Below, piece after piece: positions 46,007-61,000 of a stretch of 64,000 nt of DNA (position 1 is its first letter; every line of letters starts with the position of its first letter). The position numbers and the translations under genes are program-made. The notes beneath the pieces were generated by a model. The model was not told where the DNA came from and made no database searches. It worked only from the letters and a program-made list of their open reading frames with translations. This DNA comes from Liolophura sinensis (taxonomy: Eukaryota > Mollusca > Polyplacophora > Chitonida > Chitonidae): the NCBI RefSeq assembly GCF_032854445.1, contig NC_088307.1:5964017-6028016 (forward strand), read 5' to 3'.

Positions 46007-49000
46007 GCCAGTGCAGTATTTGCACGGATGGAAATTCCGTTCTACTTGGCTGGATTTTTCAACCAGGTTATTATGACCTATTTCTGTCAGTAAATCCAGG
46101 ATGCGCTTTGCCGTCGGATCTTTCTGCGTTGTTGCACTCTGAGTGTTCATGTTCTGATTTGGAATAGCGGGCGTCTCGCTCACAGGTTGTGGACTGTGGT
46201 TGTTTTCCAGACTTCCACTTGCGGACACTGTGGACAGGTCATCGCGACCCGCCACGATAGCCTCTACTTCACTGCCACTGTCCGAGGACGAGGAATAGTC
46301 CGGCCATTCTGAAAAGAAAGTGAAAGTGGAGACTGAGATTCAGGCATGTCACTCAGGCAAAACAAACCCATGAAAATATCCACGGCAGATCAGTAACTTC
46401 ACAAACACAAAGTGTTTATGTGGTACCTATCTGGACACAGCTGTGAACATGTCTTTGACATGTATTCCATTTTTGTCAAAACTTCACTGAGCAAAAGCAT
46501 TGCAGAACTCTCTGAAAATCATTTTGAACTTTCTGAATGCCACATTCAAACGCTGTGGGCTACTATACGTAAATGATTATTTGAACCACAACTTGAACAA
46601 GCCTGTCAATAACCGCAGCCTAAACCTACACCCTGCCAGTTCAGAACCAGGCATTTGACCTTGAGACGTAATGCACGACCTTACCCTCTGTGTCCATTTT
46701 GCCATTCTTCAATGGCTGCTGGCCTGAGAGATGAGGCTGTATCGCTGGGTCGACAGGCGTTGCCTCGTGGTTGCCATGGTGATGGTGATGATGATGGGGA
46801 TGGTTGAATAGCTGTTGGTGTTTGTCAGTTTCAATGTTGTAACTGTGTAGCATGTTCCTCTCTCCTAACATCTGCATCACTAAGGCTTGGAGCTGACCAA
46901 GCTTTGCCTGAAATAAAACACATTTGAATAAAACAAATATTTTTTTTTCCAATTATTCAGCCTGTCAATCACATTTTTGACATCCTATCTTAATACAGGC
47001 CTCCTTATCTTTAATCACAGGCTATTCATTTACCTAGGGTCCTGAGTGTAAGGTAACACGAAATCCTAAAGAGAAAATGTTAATTTGGGATGGTTGGTAA
47101 ACACATGATGTAAATTAATATATTTCTTTGGAAACGTTTTTGTAAAATTTTTTATGGCTGGAGCACTTCCTTTCCCTTTTCTCTTTCCCTTTTAGAAATT
47201 ATGGGTTTTGAGTTATATGGTGAAGTCAAACTGTCTCCATGGTGACAAAGAGTTACTATAGGAATTCTAGAATACTTATTTATTTAATTGATATTCAATG
47301 CCATACATGTATTTTTTGGGGGGGTTACACTCAATTATGAGGGTAGTCAGCGTGGGACTAATAGATATGCCCACCATACTAGTGGGAAACAAGAGATCTT
47401 CATCAAATATTAGAAAGAGAAAATGGCCCTACAAAAACTGTCAAACTGTGCTAAATCAAAAAGTTCATAATGAAACAAATGTCTCATAAAAATGCTGCCA
47501 AATGTCTTGTGTAAACAATGCCAAATGTAGAATGTAAACAATAGCAAATGTACAGCAATGCCAAATGCAGAGTGTAAACAATGACAAATGTAGTATGTAA
47601 ACAATTGGAAAAGCAGTGTGTAAACAATGGGAAAAGTAGTGTGTAAACAATGAAAAATGTACTGTGTAAATGAAGATAAATTTGGAGTGTAAATGATGAC
47701 AAACCTGAAGGTCCTCTCTGTCATGTGACAGCTGGATGATGTAAGCATTTTTCTGCTGTTCTCGCTGCTGTAACAGCGCCCTCTGGTGATGGTACAGCGA
47801 AATGTATTCACCTGAAATAAAGAGTTGTCACATAAGCTAATGTCTTCCGCTCTTTTTCATCTAGTTCACTTTCTCTACATTCCAGCCTCTAAAGAAACTT
47901 ATTAATCACACATTACTCAGTTGCATCAGACCAATCTGCCGATTTCACACGCCAGAAAATGAACTTCTAGCAAATCCCCAGCCGGAGGCCTCCATGGACC
48001 CCATGGTTATCATGCTGGCACAGCGCCATGACCCAGGAGCCGCTCACCAATGTAGTCCCTGTGAGTTCAAGTCCAGCCCATGGTGGCTTTTTCTGCAGCT
48101 GTAAATGGGAAGGTCTGTCAGCAACCTGCAGATAGTTGTGGGTTTTCCCCGGACTTTCCTCCCACCATAAAGCTGGCCGGTGTCGTATAAGTGAGTATGG
48201 TGTAATATACCAATCAAATAAATAAATTCCCCACCCCTCCTTCCCCAAATCCTTAGTTAACACGTTACCAGTATCAGGTTTGCTTACACAATGGCCCTTA
48301 ATGTTAGTGACCTGTAGTAAAGACATACTGTCATCATGGTACAGTAGTTAGTCACGTGGAATACTACATGTGCTTCGTTCAAGAGGACAATGTAACCGAT
48401 TCCACATACATCTAATCTTGTAAAACACACCAACGGAATGAACTGGACAGCTGTTTCCAGAGCGCATCACCAAGATCTCATTGCTGAGGGACAAACAAAT
48501 TCACATGACCATGTTTAAGCACTTATGACCCTCGGAAATTACACGCTGTTCAACAAAATCCATGTATTTTATTCCACTTCTAGCCACATCTGAGGCTTTA
48601 CATGGGTTTAAGGACAGTTTCAAATTGAAAATACATTTTAAGAAATTGGACTGGAGTTGAATTCTGGGCTGTCGGTAAAGACTGCAATGTTGTACCATAG
48701 GCATAAATGATCACGTGCTTTGGTCATCCCATGGATGTTACACACAAGTGTGCTGAGGCACCACTGGAAACAACTATCAGTCTTACAAGCACTAAATGTG
48801 ATGTTTTGTACACTTTGTGACAGCTGATATGCCTTACCTATTGTGTCTGTCTCCCCCTGTAGCTGGGTGACCAGATGCTCCAGCTGATCTGCCTTGTCTG
48901 ACAGGTCAGCCTTGTCCCTCATCGCTGCTGTGTACTTCATCTGAAATGGTCATTTATTTGTTTACACCACTGGCATTTTATACAATAATCTATAATACCG

Positions 49001-52000
49001 TACCTTGTAATAGCATTATTACAGTAATCATGTTTAGCCTTCCAGCAGGGATCATTCATCCAAACCAACCTCACAAAACTTAAACATTTTAACCGAACAT
49101 GATACTTTATTATAAAGTCATTAAAGTACTGGAAAATATACGGTTCCACCAACTGAATGAAGTAAAACAAACAAAAAGGTTTAGTGACATACATTTGTGG
49201 TAAAGCAGTTTTATATGACATAAAACAATTTGCGAATTAAGGTTATTAGACATCAATGTGAGTAATGAGAATAGAAAACGCAGGACTAGTTGAAGGACAA
49301 ACTTACATCTAAGGACGGACATTACACAAGTCAGATCCTCTAGGTCCAAGGTAAACCTGTTTTGTTTTACTTTATCAATTCTTGCATGTCACTGAACAAA
49401 GGTGGTCTTTTCTTCTTTATGTCACATTCTTTATTTCACCAAAGAATAGGGTCAACAAAAAAAATATCCAAAGCGCAAGGCTAAACAATACATGACCAAT
49501 CTTCAGTGATGTAAATTTAGCCCAGAAAAATTGCCAAACCATTACCATTCTTAACATTCACTATGAAAAGAAAAAAACATAATTTTTCTTTGAACTTGAT
49601 GGATAATCAGAACTCTTACCTCTATAAGTTGCATAGCTTTTTGCAAATTGTCATAATCTACATTATTAACATGGCCATTCTCCGTATCCACTGGTTGACC
49701 TGTTAACAACAACGACATCATCAGACAGGGTCGCAACAGATTTTAGATATAATGCTTTTCATTTTTTTTTATTTCATTCATTTATTTAACTGGTATTTAA
49801 CAAGCGCAGTATGAAACTCAGATTTTGTAGCAAGGCTAGGATGTACAATACAGTAAGTCATGAATTTTGGAACTCAAGGTCATTCACTCAAGGTCATTCG
49901 TCTGCATGCACACATCAATGATGGAACACCCCCCTTGTATTATTGCGCTCTACATAAGTACAAAACCAGAGCTCAATACACACCTAACTTTTCAAGATAC
50001 CACTCCTAACATACACTTCGACATTGCTTTTCCTCTTATTGGACACCGTGCTTTGTTCACAATTGGAGTAGTGCAGACCATTCGGTTGTCCAACATACTT
50101 GAATTTCTATAGTTGTTAGAATATCCTCCACTGTGGTTCATTTCCCTATACACGTCATCTATCACCTCGTCGTCTTCCAGCCACTAATTGTCTGGATGTG
50201 TGTGGTCTAAGTACAGAGCGTACTCACTCAGTCTGTTAATGTCCTGCTCCATGTCGCTGACCTTGACACTCAGGTTGTCAGATAGATTCCTGTGTTCCTT
50301 AAGCTGCTCCATCAGCTGATTCCTCTCCAACTCCAGCTGGTGGATGGCCGCTGACAGAGAGTCAATCTGTAACATTAATAGCATTTATATCATCTAGTTT
50401 CTGGATGGCTAGCCTTGACACAAGGTCAATTCGTGCAGATTTTGTTCCTATGTGCTTGTACCGCATTACCAAACCAGCCATGTTTTGTTTCCAGCTATGA
50501 GTCCATCAATGATGTCATAATTTCATTGTGACAACTTTACAAGTGACAAATTCTACTACCTGATAATGTCCATAAACAGGTTAGAAGTTTTCTCTTTTAG
50601 ACGCAAACAGAAATCACTTAAGAGCATTTCACTCTCAGAAAAGTTCTCTGCTGTATCTATTTCCAATTGTAACAAAACTGATTAACAAAGCATGCATGGC
50701 TGTGTGTAAGAAAAATGGCAGTTTTGTGTGTAAAAAGACATTTGGTATACTATCTCACCACATCATCTTTCCTGGAAGACTCTTCGTCCGTGTTGTCTCC
50801 GCCCTTTGATTTGGTCTCTGTGGCTTTGATCAGCATGGTTCTTAGCTCACTGTTCTGAGTGGTCAGAGCATTCACCATATCCTGTACAAAACAAACAGCT
50901 ATCAAGGTCAGTAAAGCCAGAAGACAGAATCCAATTCTGTAGTTAAATAAATCAATAAATATCTTAAATGAAAGGGTAAGTTTGCGATCATTATTTGGTT
51001 GGTGCTGTCATGATTAGAATGAGAAAAATCTTGGCATGTCCAAAGTTTTCACACAAACAGCTAAACACAAACAAACAAAACTATCCATATGTGAAACCAT
51101 TCAGAATATTCCACTTATAAAACCAAACAGATCCATCAGCTAATAAAACCAAGCAGAACCATCAGCTAATAAAACCAAGCAGAACCATCAGCTAATAAAA
51201 CCAAGCAGAACCATCAGCTTATAAAACCAAGCAGAACCATCAGCTTATAAAACCAAGCAGAACCATCAGCTAATAAAACCAAGCAGAACCATCAGCTAAT
51301 AAAAGCAAGCAGAACCATCAGCTAATAAAAGCAAGCAGAACCATCAGCTAATAAAAGCAAGCAGAACCATCAGCTTATAAAACCAAGCAGAACCTTCAGC
51401 TAATGAAACCAAGCAGAACCATCAGCTAATAAAACCAAGCAGATCCATCAGCTAATAAAACCAAGCAGAACCATCAGCTAATGAAACCAAGCAGAACCAT
51501 CAGCTAATAAAACCAAGCAGAACCATCAGCTAATAAAACCAAGCAGAACCAGCAGCTTATAAAACCAAGCAGAACCATCAGCTTATAAAACCTAGCAGAA
51601 CCATCAGCTAATAAAACCAAGCAGAACCATCAGCTAATGAAACCAAGCAGAACCATCAGCTAATAAAACCAAGCAGATCCATCAGCTAATAAAACCAAGC
51701 AGAACCATCAGCTAATGAAACCAAGCAGAACCATCAGCTAATAAAACCAAGCAGAACCATCAGCTAATAAAACCAAGCAGATCCATCAGCTAATAAAAGC
51801 AAGCAGAACCATCAGCTAATAAAAGCAAGCAGAACCATCAGCTAATAAAAGCAAGCAGAACCATCAGCTTATAAAACCAAGCAGAACCTTCAGCTAATGA
51901 CACCAAGCAGAACCATCAGCTAATAAAACCAAGCAGATCCATCAGCTAATAAAACCAAGCAGAACCATCAGCTAATGAAACCAAGCAGAACCATCAGCTA

Positions 52001-55000
52001 ATAAAACCAAGCAGAACCATCAGCTAATAAAACCAAGCAGAACCAGCAGCTTATAAAACCAAGCAGAACCATCAGCTTATAAAACCTAGCAGAACCATCA
52101 GCTAATAAAACCAAGCAGAACCATCAGCTAATGAAACCAAGCAGAACCATCAGCTAATAAAACCAAGCAGATCCATCAGCTAATAAAACCAAGCAGAACC
52201 ATCAGCTAATGAAACCAAGCAGAACCATCAGCTAATAAAACCAAGCAGAACCATCAGCTAATAAAACCAAGCAGATCCATCAGCTAATAAAACCAAGCAG
52301 AACCATCAGCTAATGAAACCAAGCAGAACCATCAGCTAATAAAACCAAGCAGAACCATCAGCTAATAAAACCAAGCAGAACCATCAGCTAATAAAACCAA
52401 GCTGAACCATCAGCCAATAAAACCAAGCAGAACCATCAGCTAATAAAACCAAGCAGATCCATCAGCGTATAAAACCAAACAGAACCATCAGCTTATAAAA
52501 CCAAGCAGAACCATCAGCTTATAAAACCAAGCAGATCCATCAGCTAAGAAAAAACAAGCAGAACCATCACCTAATAAAACTAAGCAGAACCTTCAGCTAA
52601 TAAAACCAAGCAGAACCTTCAGCCTATAAAACCAAGCAGATCCATCAGGTAATAACACCAAGAAGAACCTTCAGCTTATAAAACCAAACAGAATCATCAG
52701 CTTATAAAACCAAGCAGAACCATGAGCTTATAAAACCAAGCAGATCCATCAGCTAATAAAACCAAGCAGAACCTTCAGCTTATAAAACCAAGCAGAACCT
52801 TCAGCTTATAAAACCAAGCAGAACCATCAGCTTATAAAACCTAGCAGAACCATCAGCTAATAACACCACGCAGAACCTTCAGCTTATAAAACCAAGCAGA
52901 TCCATCAGCTAATAAAACCAAGCAGACCCTTCAGCTTATAAAACCAAGCAGAACTTTCAGCTTATAAAACCATGCAGATCCATCAGCTAATAAAACCAAG
53001 CAGAACCTTCAGCTAATAAAACCAAGCAGAACCATCAGCGTATAAAACCAAGCAGAACCATCAGCTAATAAAACCAAGCAGAACCACCAGCTTATAAAAC
53101 CAAGCAGAACCTTCAGCTTATAAAAGTGAACAGAATTTCTTCAAATGAACGCCACGTCAAAATAAATAAAAAAATATGATGTCCATTTAGCATTTCATGT
53201 CATCTTGCACTAAGGATCTTTGTTTAGTGAAAAATCCACATTAAAGAGAAGATGTTGAGAAGTTCAACAACAGAAAAAACGACTTTCAGAGATTTTGTTA
53301 CAGGCCAAAAATATACCAGAATAGATCAAATGGCTTGAAACTTCACAACCAGAATTGTGTCAAAAACCTCATAAAGATGGCCATGAAAACATCACAAGTC
53401 TAGTGATACAGATGTAACACAAGTCTAGTGATACAGATGTAACACAATCTGACCCAAAGCTATGCATAGAGGTCACAAAGGACATTGTACTAGTGTGGGC
53501 AATGTTTTCACAACCCACTGTAAAATTTTGGCACTGTACATGTACCTGTGAGGACTGCAGCTCTCTCTGGAGGGTCTCTACGAGTTGGGCTTGAGCCTCG
53601 TAGTGACGTAACCGGTCAGCTAACTGCTCCTGCTGGTAAGACTCCTTCTGCGATTGGTGGGTGACATTCTGTAAGTGTTTTAGCTCCCTCTCCTTCTCAG
53701 ACAGCTGTGGGGGAGGAAGACACATGAAGGCCAGGGCTCAGTATTAACCAGGCATAAATAATCATAAATCTCCTTTTTAATGTATGTGAAACATGCTTGA
53801 GGAATTCAGGTCTACACAAAAGAGATAATTTTTTCATTTGACTGGTGTCTCAAATTTATCTATCTGACTGGTGCTTATAATGCCTTTCAATTTCATCATA
53901 TAAACAAAATAAGGCCAAAGTATTACATTATTGTGCCTTAAAGGACTAATCTGACAAAAATTGTAAACCACTGCACAATGCCAGGTTCCTTACAAATCTC
54001 AACTTATCCCCATGAAGCCCGGCCAACAAGAGCTGGATTTGATCCAGTGACCTCCTTGGTCAGGGAGTGAACTGCTGAAGAAAAACAACAGCTCACCTGA
54101 GTGAGCCAATGCATGCTCAAGAAAATTACGAAAATTGTGAATTCTTTGGCAAGCTTTGTATTCAATTGGTCATTCCTGAATGAGCTATGATTTGCGACAA
54201 AACTAGTTACACTGTACTGATATACCACAAGAAAACAGTGGAATATCACTGATCTGATTGGCCAGGAAGGCCGCATGGTTTGTATCCTTACCACTTCCCT
54301 GAGCTCCTTCAATTCGTCCTCCTGGTGACCGAGTCGTGCAGCCAGTTCCTTGCCCGTGTGGATCTCAGACTCCAGCCGTGTCATCATGTCCATGTTGTCA
54401 TTACTCTGTAACATCACAGAAACAGTCTCAGTTGTGAATTTTACGAAGAGAAACTTCATGTACGTATGCTAAGCATAATAATAATCTTGATTTGCAGGGA
54501 GAGAAAATGTTAATTGCGATAATGCTACATAAAAAACTTTGACTGACTGAATGATATTTTCATGCCACACTCAAGAATTATTCACTGATATAATAATGTG
54601 GGTCAGGTTTAGTGCTGGAGAAACCCAGAGTGCTTCGGAGAAACCCAGTGCTTCAAAAAAAACACAGATCTTCACCAGGTCCCTGACAAACCTACAGACT
54701 TAGCCACAGCCAAAAAAGCAAGAGCTTGAATTGAACATGCCACTTCATAGGTCCAGGAGCCTGGTAATTGCACGGAACCAGTGCTTTTATCGTGTGAGTC
54801 AGAGAGAGGTCCCTTAAAGATGAATAGATGAAGTTTTCTTTGATAAAACCATTCATTAATTTTTTTTTAATATACATGTTTCCATTGTCCAATATAACTT
54901 TGTAGAGAAACTGTCTACTGTATATCTTTTCTTGTTATTAGAACACTGCGACGTTATTGGTGGAGCCCATCATGTTTACAAAAATGTACTAGTTTTTGTG

Positions 55001-58000
55001 ATGTCACTGGCAGTTGGACGAACGAACCTGGGACCCTTTGGTGCTGCGGCGCTCCAAAATCCAAGGGTAACAAGCAATTGTGTCTTGAACAAATTATGGA
55101 CTGTTTAGATCTGTGCTGTGTAAATCACATTTTACAAACTGTCAACACATATATAAATAAATACAAAAATGTAACACAATCATTACCATGTATTTACTCA
55201 GATCGATTACAGTTTCCGATCAAAAACCTTTGCCGTTCACCATTAAATTAATTCTAGATGGTCATCGTGCTTCAGTAGTTCTACACAAAGCTCACACACT
55301 GGCTGCAGCACAACTCACCATCTTAACAAAGCCATTCTGAAGCTCTGCCAGCTGGAACTTAAGCTCCTTGTTCTGGGTGATAGCACGACTTAGCGCTGTC
55401 TTGTCACTCTGCACGTTCTCCAGGAGCTGGGCTTTGTCCCCAGCCTCCTCCCCCAGGTTCTCTACACGCTGCTGCAGGCCGGACATGTGCTCCTCCATCT
55501 CCGCCAATAACCTGGACAAGCAGGAAGAAAAACCATGGTACGAATGGGATTTGAGCCGACGACCTATGGATTGTGAATTATTTACAATGGCCTGCTCCTC
55601 TGTAAGCTAGGTTGGGAAGGTAAGAAGACAAATATGACTGGGATTTGAAGTGGTTACCTTTAATTCATAACGTTATCGAATTAGCTCTCTAGAATCATCA
55701 AGGGTGACCATCAGTTGTTGTTGTTATTTTTTTTGACATGAAAGAGTTTGCCAGATCATAAGACAGTCTCAACTATACCTGCTGAGCTGGGCATTGTCCC
55801 TTATCTGAGCCTCATGTCTCTGCATCAGGTCGTCATACTCAGACCGCGCCTTCTCCAGCTCCTGCTCCAAATCAGTATTTGGCACCTCACTGGGGACAGG
55901 GGGTGGGGAAGCTTCGTAATCCTCTACAATAACATAATACAATATGATCATGCGGCCCAACAACTACATTATAATGTGCTCTGGAGGTGAAACAATAAAA
56001 CCGAAGAACACTTGTATTCCTCTACAACAACAACATAATATAATACAACCATGTGGACCAACAAGAAACCATTATCATGTATTCCTGTGGACCTTCAATA
56101 AGCTTGGAGAGCCTCGTATTCCTCTACAGCAACAACAACAACACTACAATGTGCTCTGGAGCAGCAACAATAAACCCCGAGAACACTAGTATTCCTCTAC
56201 AACAACAACATAATATAATATGACCATGTGGACCAACAACAAAACATTATCATGTATTCCTGTGGACCTTCAATAAGCTTGGAGAGCCTCGTATTCCTCT
56301 ACAGTAACAACAACAACATTATAATGTGCTCCGGAGCAGCAACAATAACCCCGAGAACACTAGTATTCCTCTACAACAACATAATATAATACGACCATGT
56401 GGACCAACAACAAACCATTATCATGTATTCCTGTGGACCTTCAATAAGCTTGGAGAGCCTCGTATTCCTCTACAGCAACAACAACAACATTATAATGTTC
56501 TCTGGAGCAGCAACAATAACCCCGAGAACACTAGTATTCCTCTACAACAACAACATAATATAATATGACCATGTGGACCAACAACAAACCATTATCATGT
56601 ATTCCTGTGGACCTTCAATAAACTTGGAGAGCCTCGTATTCCTCTACAGCAACAACACCAACACTATAATGTGCTCTGGAGTAGCAACAATAAACCCCGA
56701 GGACACTAATATTCCTGTACAACAACAACATATTATACTACGACCATGTGGACCAACAGCAAACTTGGGAAAGTTTAATAATCATCTACAACAACAACAG
56801 CAGCAACATTATAATGTGCTCTGGTGGAGCAACAATAAACCTGAAAGAACAATCGTATTCATCTGTAAGTTCAACACCACAATCAACAGCAGTAGCATCA
56901 TAATATATCCCTGTGGACCAACAATAAACATGATGAAGCCTTGTATTGCTTGACAACAATTTACTGGCTTAATTTAACCGGGAGTTCATGACATACTAAA
57001 GAATGTTACATTTGCAGTTAGCCTGACAGGTGGAGGAAACCAGGCAATGTTGTAAGGCCATATAATATAAGACCTTTCTCATCTATTTGGACATAACTAG
57101 TGACAGATAACAACACATATATACATATATTACCCTTGATCTGAACTAATTCAAAGGATTTTACATGTATCAAAATTTCTAAATTTGCCATGGCATACAG
57201 CTTCTTGCTGTACTCAGTCCCTTACCTAGTTGGCGCTGAAGCTGTTGAACTTTCCTCTCCATGTCATGTTGTTTTGTTAGCATCTCTTCCCTCTCCTCAG
57301 TCAGTGATTTTACCTGTAACCCACACACACAAGTCAAGTTTATTATTCCTACAAGATTGCACAAAACAGCCACCCTCAGATAAAATGTAGATCTAAGGGC
57401 CATATCTGTTACCCTAAGTAATAAATAATTCCCTTCTGTACAGATTTCCTTCTGTTGTGGTCAATACACTAACATTTCAACGCGTAGGCCTACGCCCACA
57501 GATGAGTGCATATATCTCCATAACACGAAAGAATCCCCTTTAGATTTAAATGAACAAACATTGATGGTCCATCAAAACGGTCTGACTTATCACCCAGCAA
57601 CTGTCAGCCAAACTTGTCCATCGAACATGCATGTTGATTGATATGTTTCAGACAGCCATTATATGACATCAATTTTATTTCATGTTTTACAGCCAAGCAG
57701 ACAATAAAAAATTCCCAAAATGGAATAAACACAAACTTGAAACAACAATTTTATTTTGTCTGCTCTTTACACTTATGGCTGTCCTGTTTTTCAAGGCTTT
57801 TTTAAAAAATACACAACAGGAACAACTGATGGGACAATTCAAATTTACTGGATAATTTTTCATTTATATTTCTATTTTTACACCATATTCCAAAAATGAA
57901 GAAGATCCACTCTGCCGGTAACACAAAACTTACGTTTGATGTGACCTTATGCTTACCACAGGTTTTGACTTGTACTGATATATGCAAGTGACCATTAGCA

Positions 58001-61000
58001 AAAAGGCTGTTAGTAGAAACCCTACCAAACATAAAGCCAATGTTACAAATCCATCTCCTTTTTTACCCCTGGTACAATCCTAATAGCTGCATTTATATAA
58101 ATTCATGTCAAAACTTTGCCCAGACCCTTCCTTTCACACTGAACTCAAATGCCTTTCTAGATTTTAACACACAGATTATAGCCCCATTACAAACTTATCT
58201 ATCAGCCACACAAACAAGGCAGGCCTTAAACTTAACCCTATATTCCTGGTTATACCAGGCCTGTCATTTTACACACAGAGAAACAGTCCAACTAGTGACA
58301 GAGGTCCTAGGATTAAAGGTCATCATTACAGTATCTGATAAGGCAGAACTTATGTAGGCTTGAAACACAGCCTATCTGCTGTACTACATGTATATCACAC
58401 GATCTTGGCTTGCTGCAGTTTGTTGTAGTGATGGAAATTAAACCTGTAACTCACGGGTCAGTGGTTCAAATCCCACATCAGTAACAAGAAATTATGTTTA
58501 AAAATTTGTCCAGATGACAAAGTATTGCTAAAAAACCCCTAAAAACACATATTAGCATCCTGTAAAACTCCACAATCTTCTGAAAATATATTTTCAATCA
58601 TCCATCAGATCTTACTAACATTTATGTCATTTAGATTTATGTTATTTCCTTTCACAAAACTTCCTTGTATGAATTTCCCTTATTATATTACATAACATGA
58701 ACAAGTGAAAAATGTCATGTAAAAAACTGAATTTTAAGTATTTCTGGACACTGTCCTCTATTGGCTGTTGAGGCACAAATTACTTATTTCCTTTCCCTAC
58801 ATTTGACACATAGCCCGTTGATGAACTGCTGGTACTGAACAGTTTAGTGACTAACCTGTTGCGTGAGCTGTTTAGACTGCTTCTGTAGCTAGTTGATGAA
58901 CTGCTGGAACTGATCAGTTTAGTGACTAACCTGTTGTGTGAGCTGTTTAGACTGCTTCTGTAGCTCGTTGATGAAATGCTGGAACTGATCAGTTTAGTGA
59001 CTAACCTGTTGTGTGAGCTGTTTGGACTGTTTCTGTAGCTCGTTGATGAACTGCTGGAACTGATCAGTTTAGTGACTAACCTGTTGCGTGAGCTGTTTAG
59101 ACTGCTTCTGTAGTTCGTTGATGAACTGCTGGTACTGATCAGTTTAGTGACTAACTTGTTGCGTGAGCTGTTTGGACTGCTTCTGTAGCTCGTTGATGAA
59201 CTGCTGGAACTGATCAGTTTAGTGACTAACCTGTTGCGCGAGCTGTTTAGACAGCTTCTGTAGCGGGTCGATGAACTGCTGGTACTGATCAGTTTAGTGA
59301 CTAACCTGTTGCGTGAGCTGTTTAGACTGCTTCTGTAGCTCGTTGATGAACTGCTGGTACTGATCAGTTTAGTGACTAACCTGTTGCGTGAGCTGTTTGG
59401 ACTGCTTCTGTAGCTCGTTGATGAACTGCTGGTACTGGTCAGAAATCTGGTCACGCTCAGCTGTCACCTTCTGGAATGCTTCATTGTACTGAAATATCAC
59501 AGACATATTTATAAGACGAAGGACTTTTATACAAGAATATTTCAATTCTACGATGGCACTCAGGTTCAAGTGGAAGGAAATTATGTACCATCCTTTGGTA
59601 GGTACCTAACAAACCATTCATAGAGAATTCTATGGAAAGGAAATCCTTCAATTATCCTTACTTCTACTATTTCTTCAGATTTATGAGAAAAAATTTTTAG
59701 ATCGTTTTATTCATTTATTTATTTGTTTATTGCTTAAAATCAATACTGAAGAATACATGGTCCGCTTTATGCATGGAGGAAACCAGACTGCATGGAGGAA
59801 ACCAGAGTGCCTGGAGGGAGACACAGATATGCAAACCACACTGGTGTAGGGCAAGCCGTCTTCCACAAACATTAGACTGGGCAAATGACCACATGGGTGT
59901 TGTCACCCACTAAACCCACTAAGACCCCACAATTAGTGACAGGGGGCAGGTTTGAACTCTCATTCGGTGTTTTATATACATGTATTACATGTGATATATA
60001 TATTATGGCATTTATATGAATTTCCTTCACATGTACTAATTATATTTATTACATGCATACAGGTCAGACGCAGGCTCTGGTATAAGGTTGTCACACTCCT
60101 TCTAAGGGACCCTATCAAGCCTTCGTTTTCGGATCAGTCGTGGCACGAAGACTGTCCCCACCCCAGCACCCTACACCCATCGTTTTTAGTTGACTTCACG
60201 GCGTGTTTAGCAGGAGTGACCACGCCTGTGCACCGGTCGATGTTGTGGAGAGTCTGACAAACCACACCTAAGATACTAAACCTCTGACATGCATGTTCAT
60301 TTTTGTAAATCATTATAATAATATTAGGAATCGTCACGACAAAAGTAGAGTTCACCCCTACTAGCATCCTGTGACTGACATGTTCGATTCAAACTTACAT
60401 CCATTGCAGGTGCAGTAATAAATATGGGAGATTTGTGAACCTTATGACTCATCTGTACCCTACGGACTTCCTTTCCGAGCCATGTTTTTCATGGCCTATC
60501 ATCATGCGGTTTCTCTTTTCGTCCAGTATTGTAGTTTTATAATAATTGCTATGTATACAAATAATACAGTAAGGGTAGCAATTAATCCGCTTGGCTTGTC
60601 GCTGGCTATAATCCACGCTGATGACCCTGCTGTGTTTAATATTTTCTTTTCTTAAGCTGTTGCTGCAGAAACCAGTAGGAAACCTTGAGAAGGATGTCGG
60701 AAGCTACCTTACAGATGAAGCCATTCCATTTAATGGTTTGTTTTCATTAGCTATTGTTGAATTCTGTTCCTAGAACTAAAACTAGCATGGTTTCAACTTC
60801 TGCCCCCACCCCCCACCCCCCCTCCCTTAAGGATTTAAATCTTTACATAGCTACAGTCTAGAGGGCACCATCTTTCTAACAATGAATAAAACAACCAGCA
60901 GAACTACAGGACTATATATACTTGTGTAATATTTTGTAACAGCGTTTAATGCAATATTTTTGCCTTCAGGTATAAATGTTTATCTTGCAAGTTCAGATCA

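Noticed and set aside
46775-46810. The seven-His run in GOLGA2 exon 13 as a metal-binding site
   Set aside because: It is encoded by an impure cat/cac repeat in a poorly conserved linker; no flanking motif supports metal binding.
51110-53130. CRISPR-like array
   Set aside because: Direct head-to-tail repeats with no unique spacers, in an animal intron.
58780-59454. A 224-codon Ser/Thr-rich open frame on the - strand
   Set aside because: It is an off-frame reading of the 75-bp GOLGA2 array; the coding frame of the exon is a different one.
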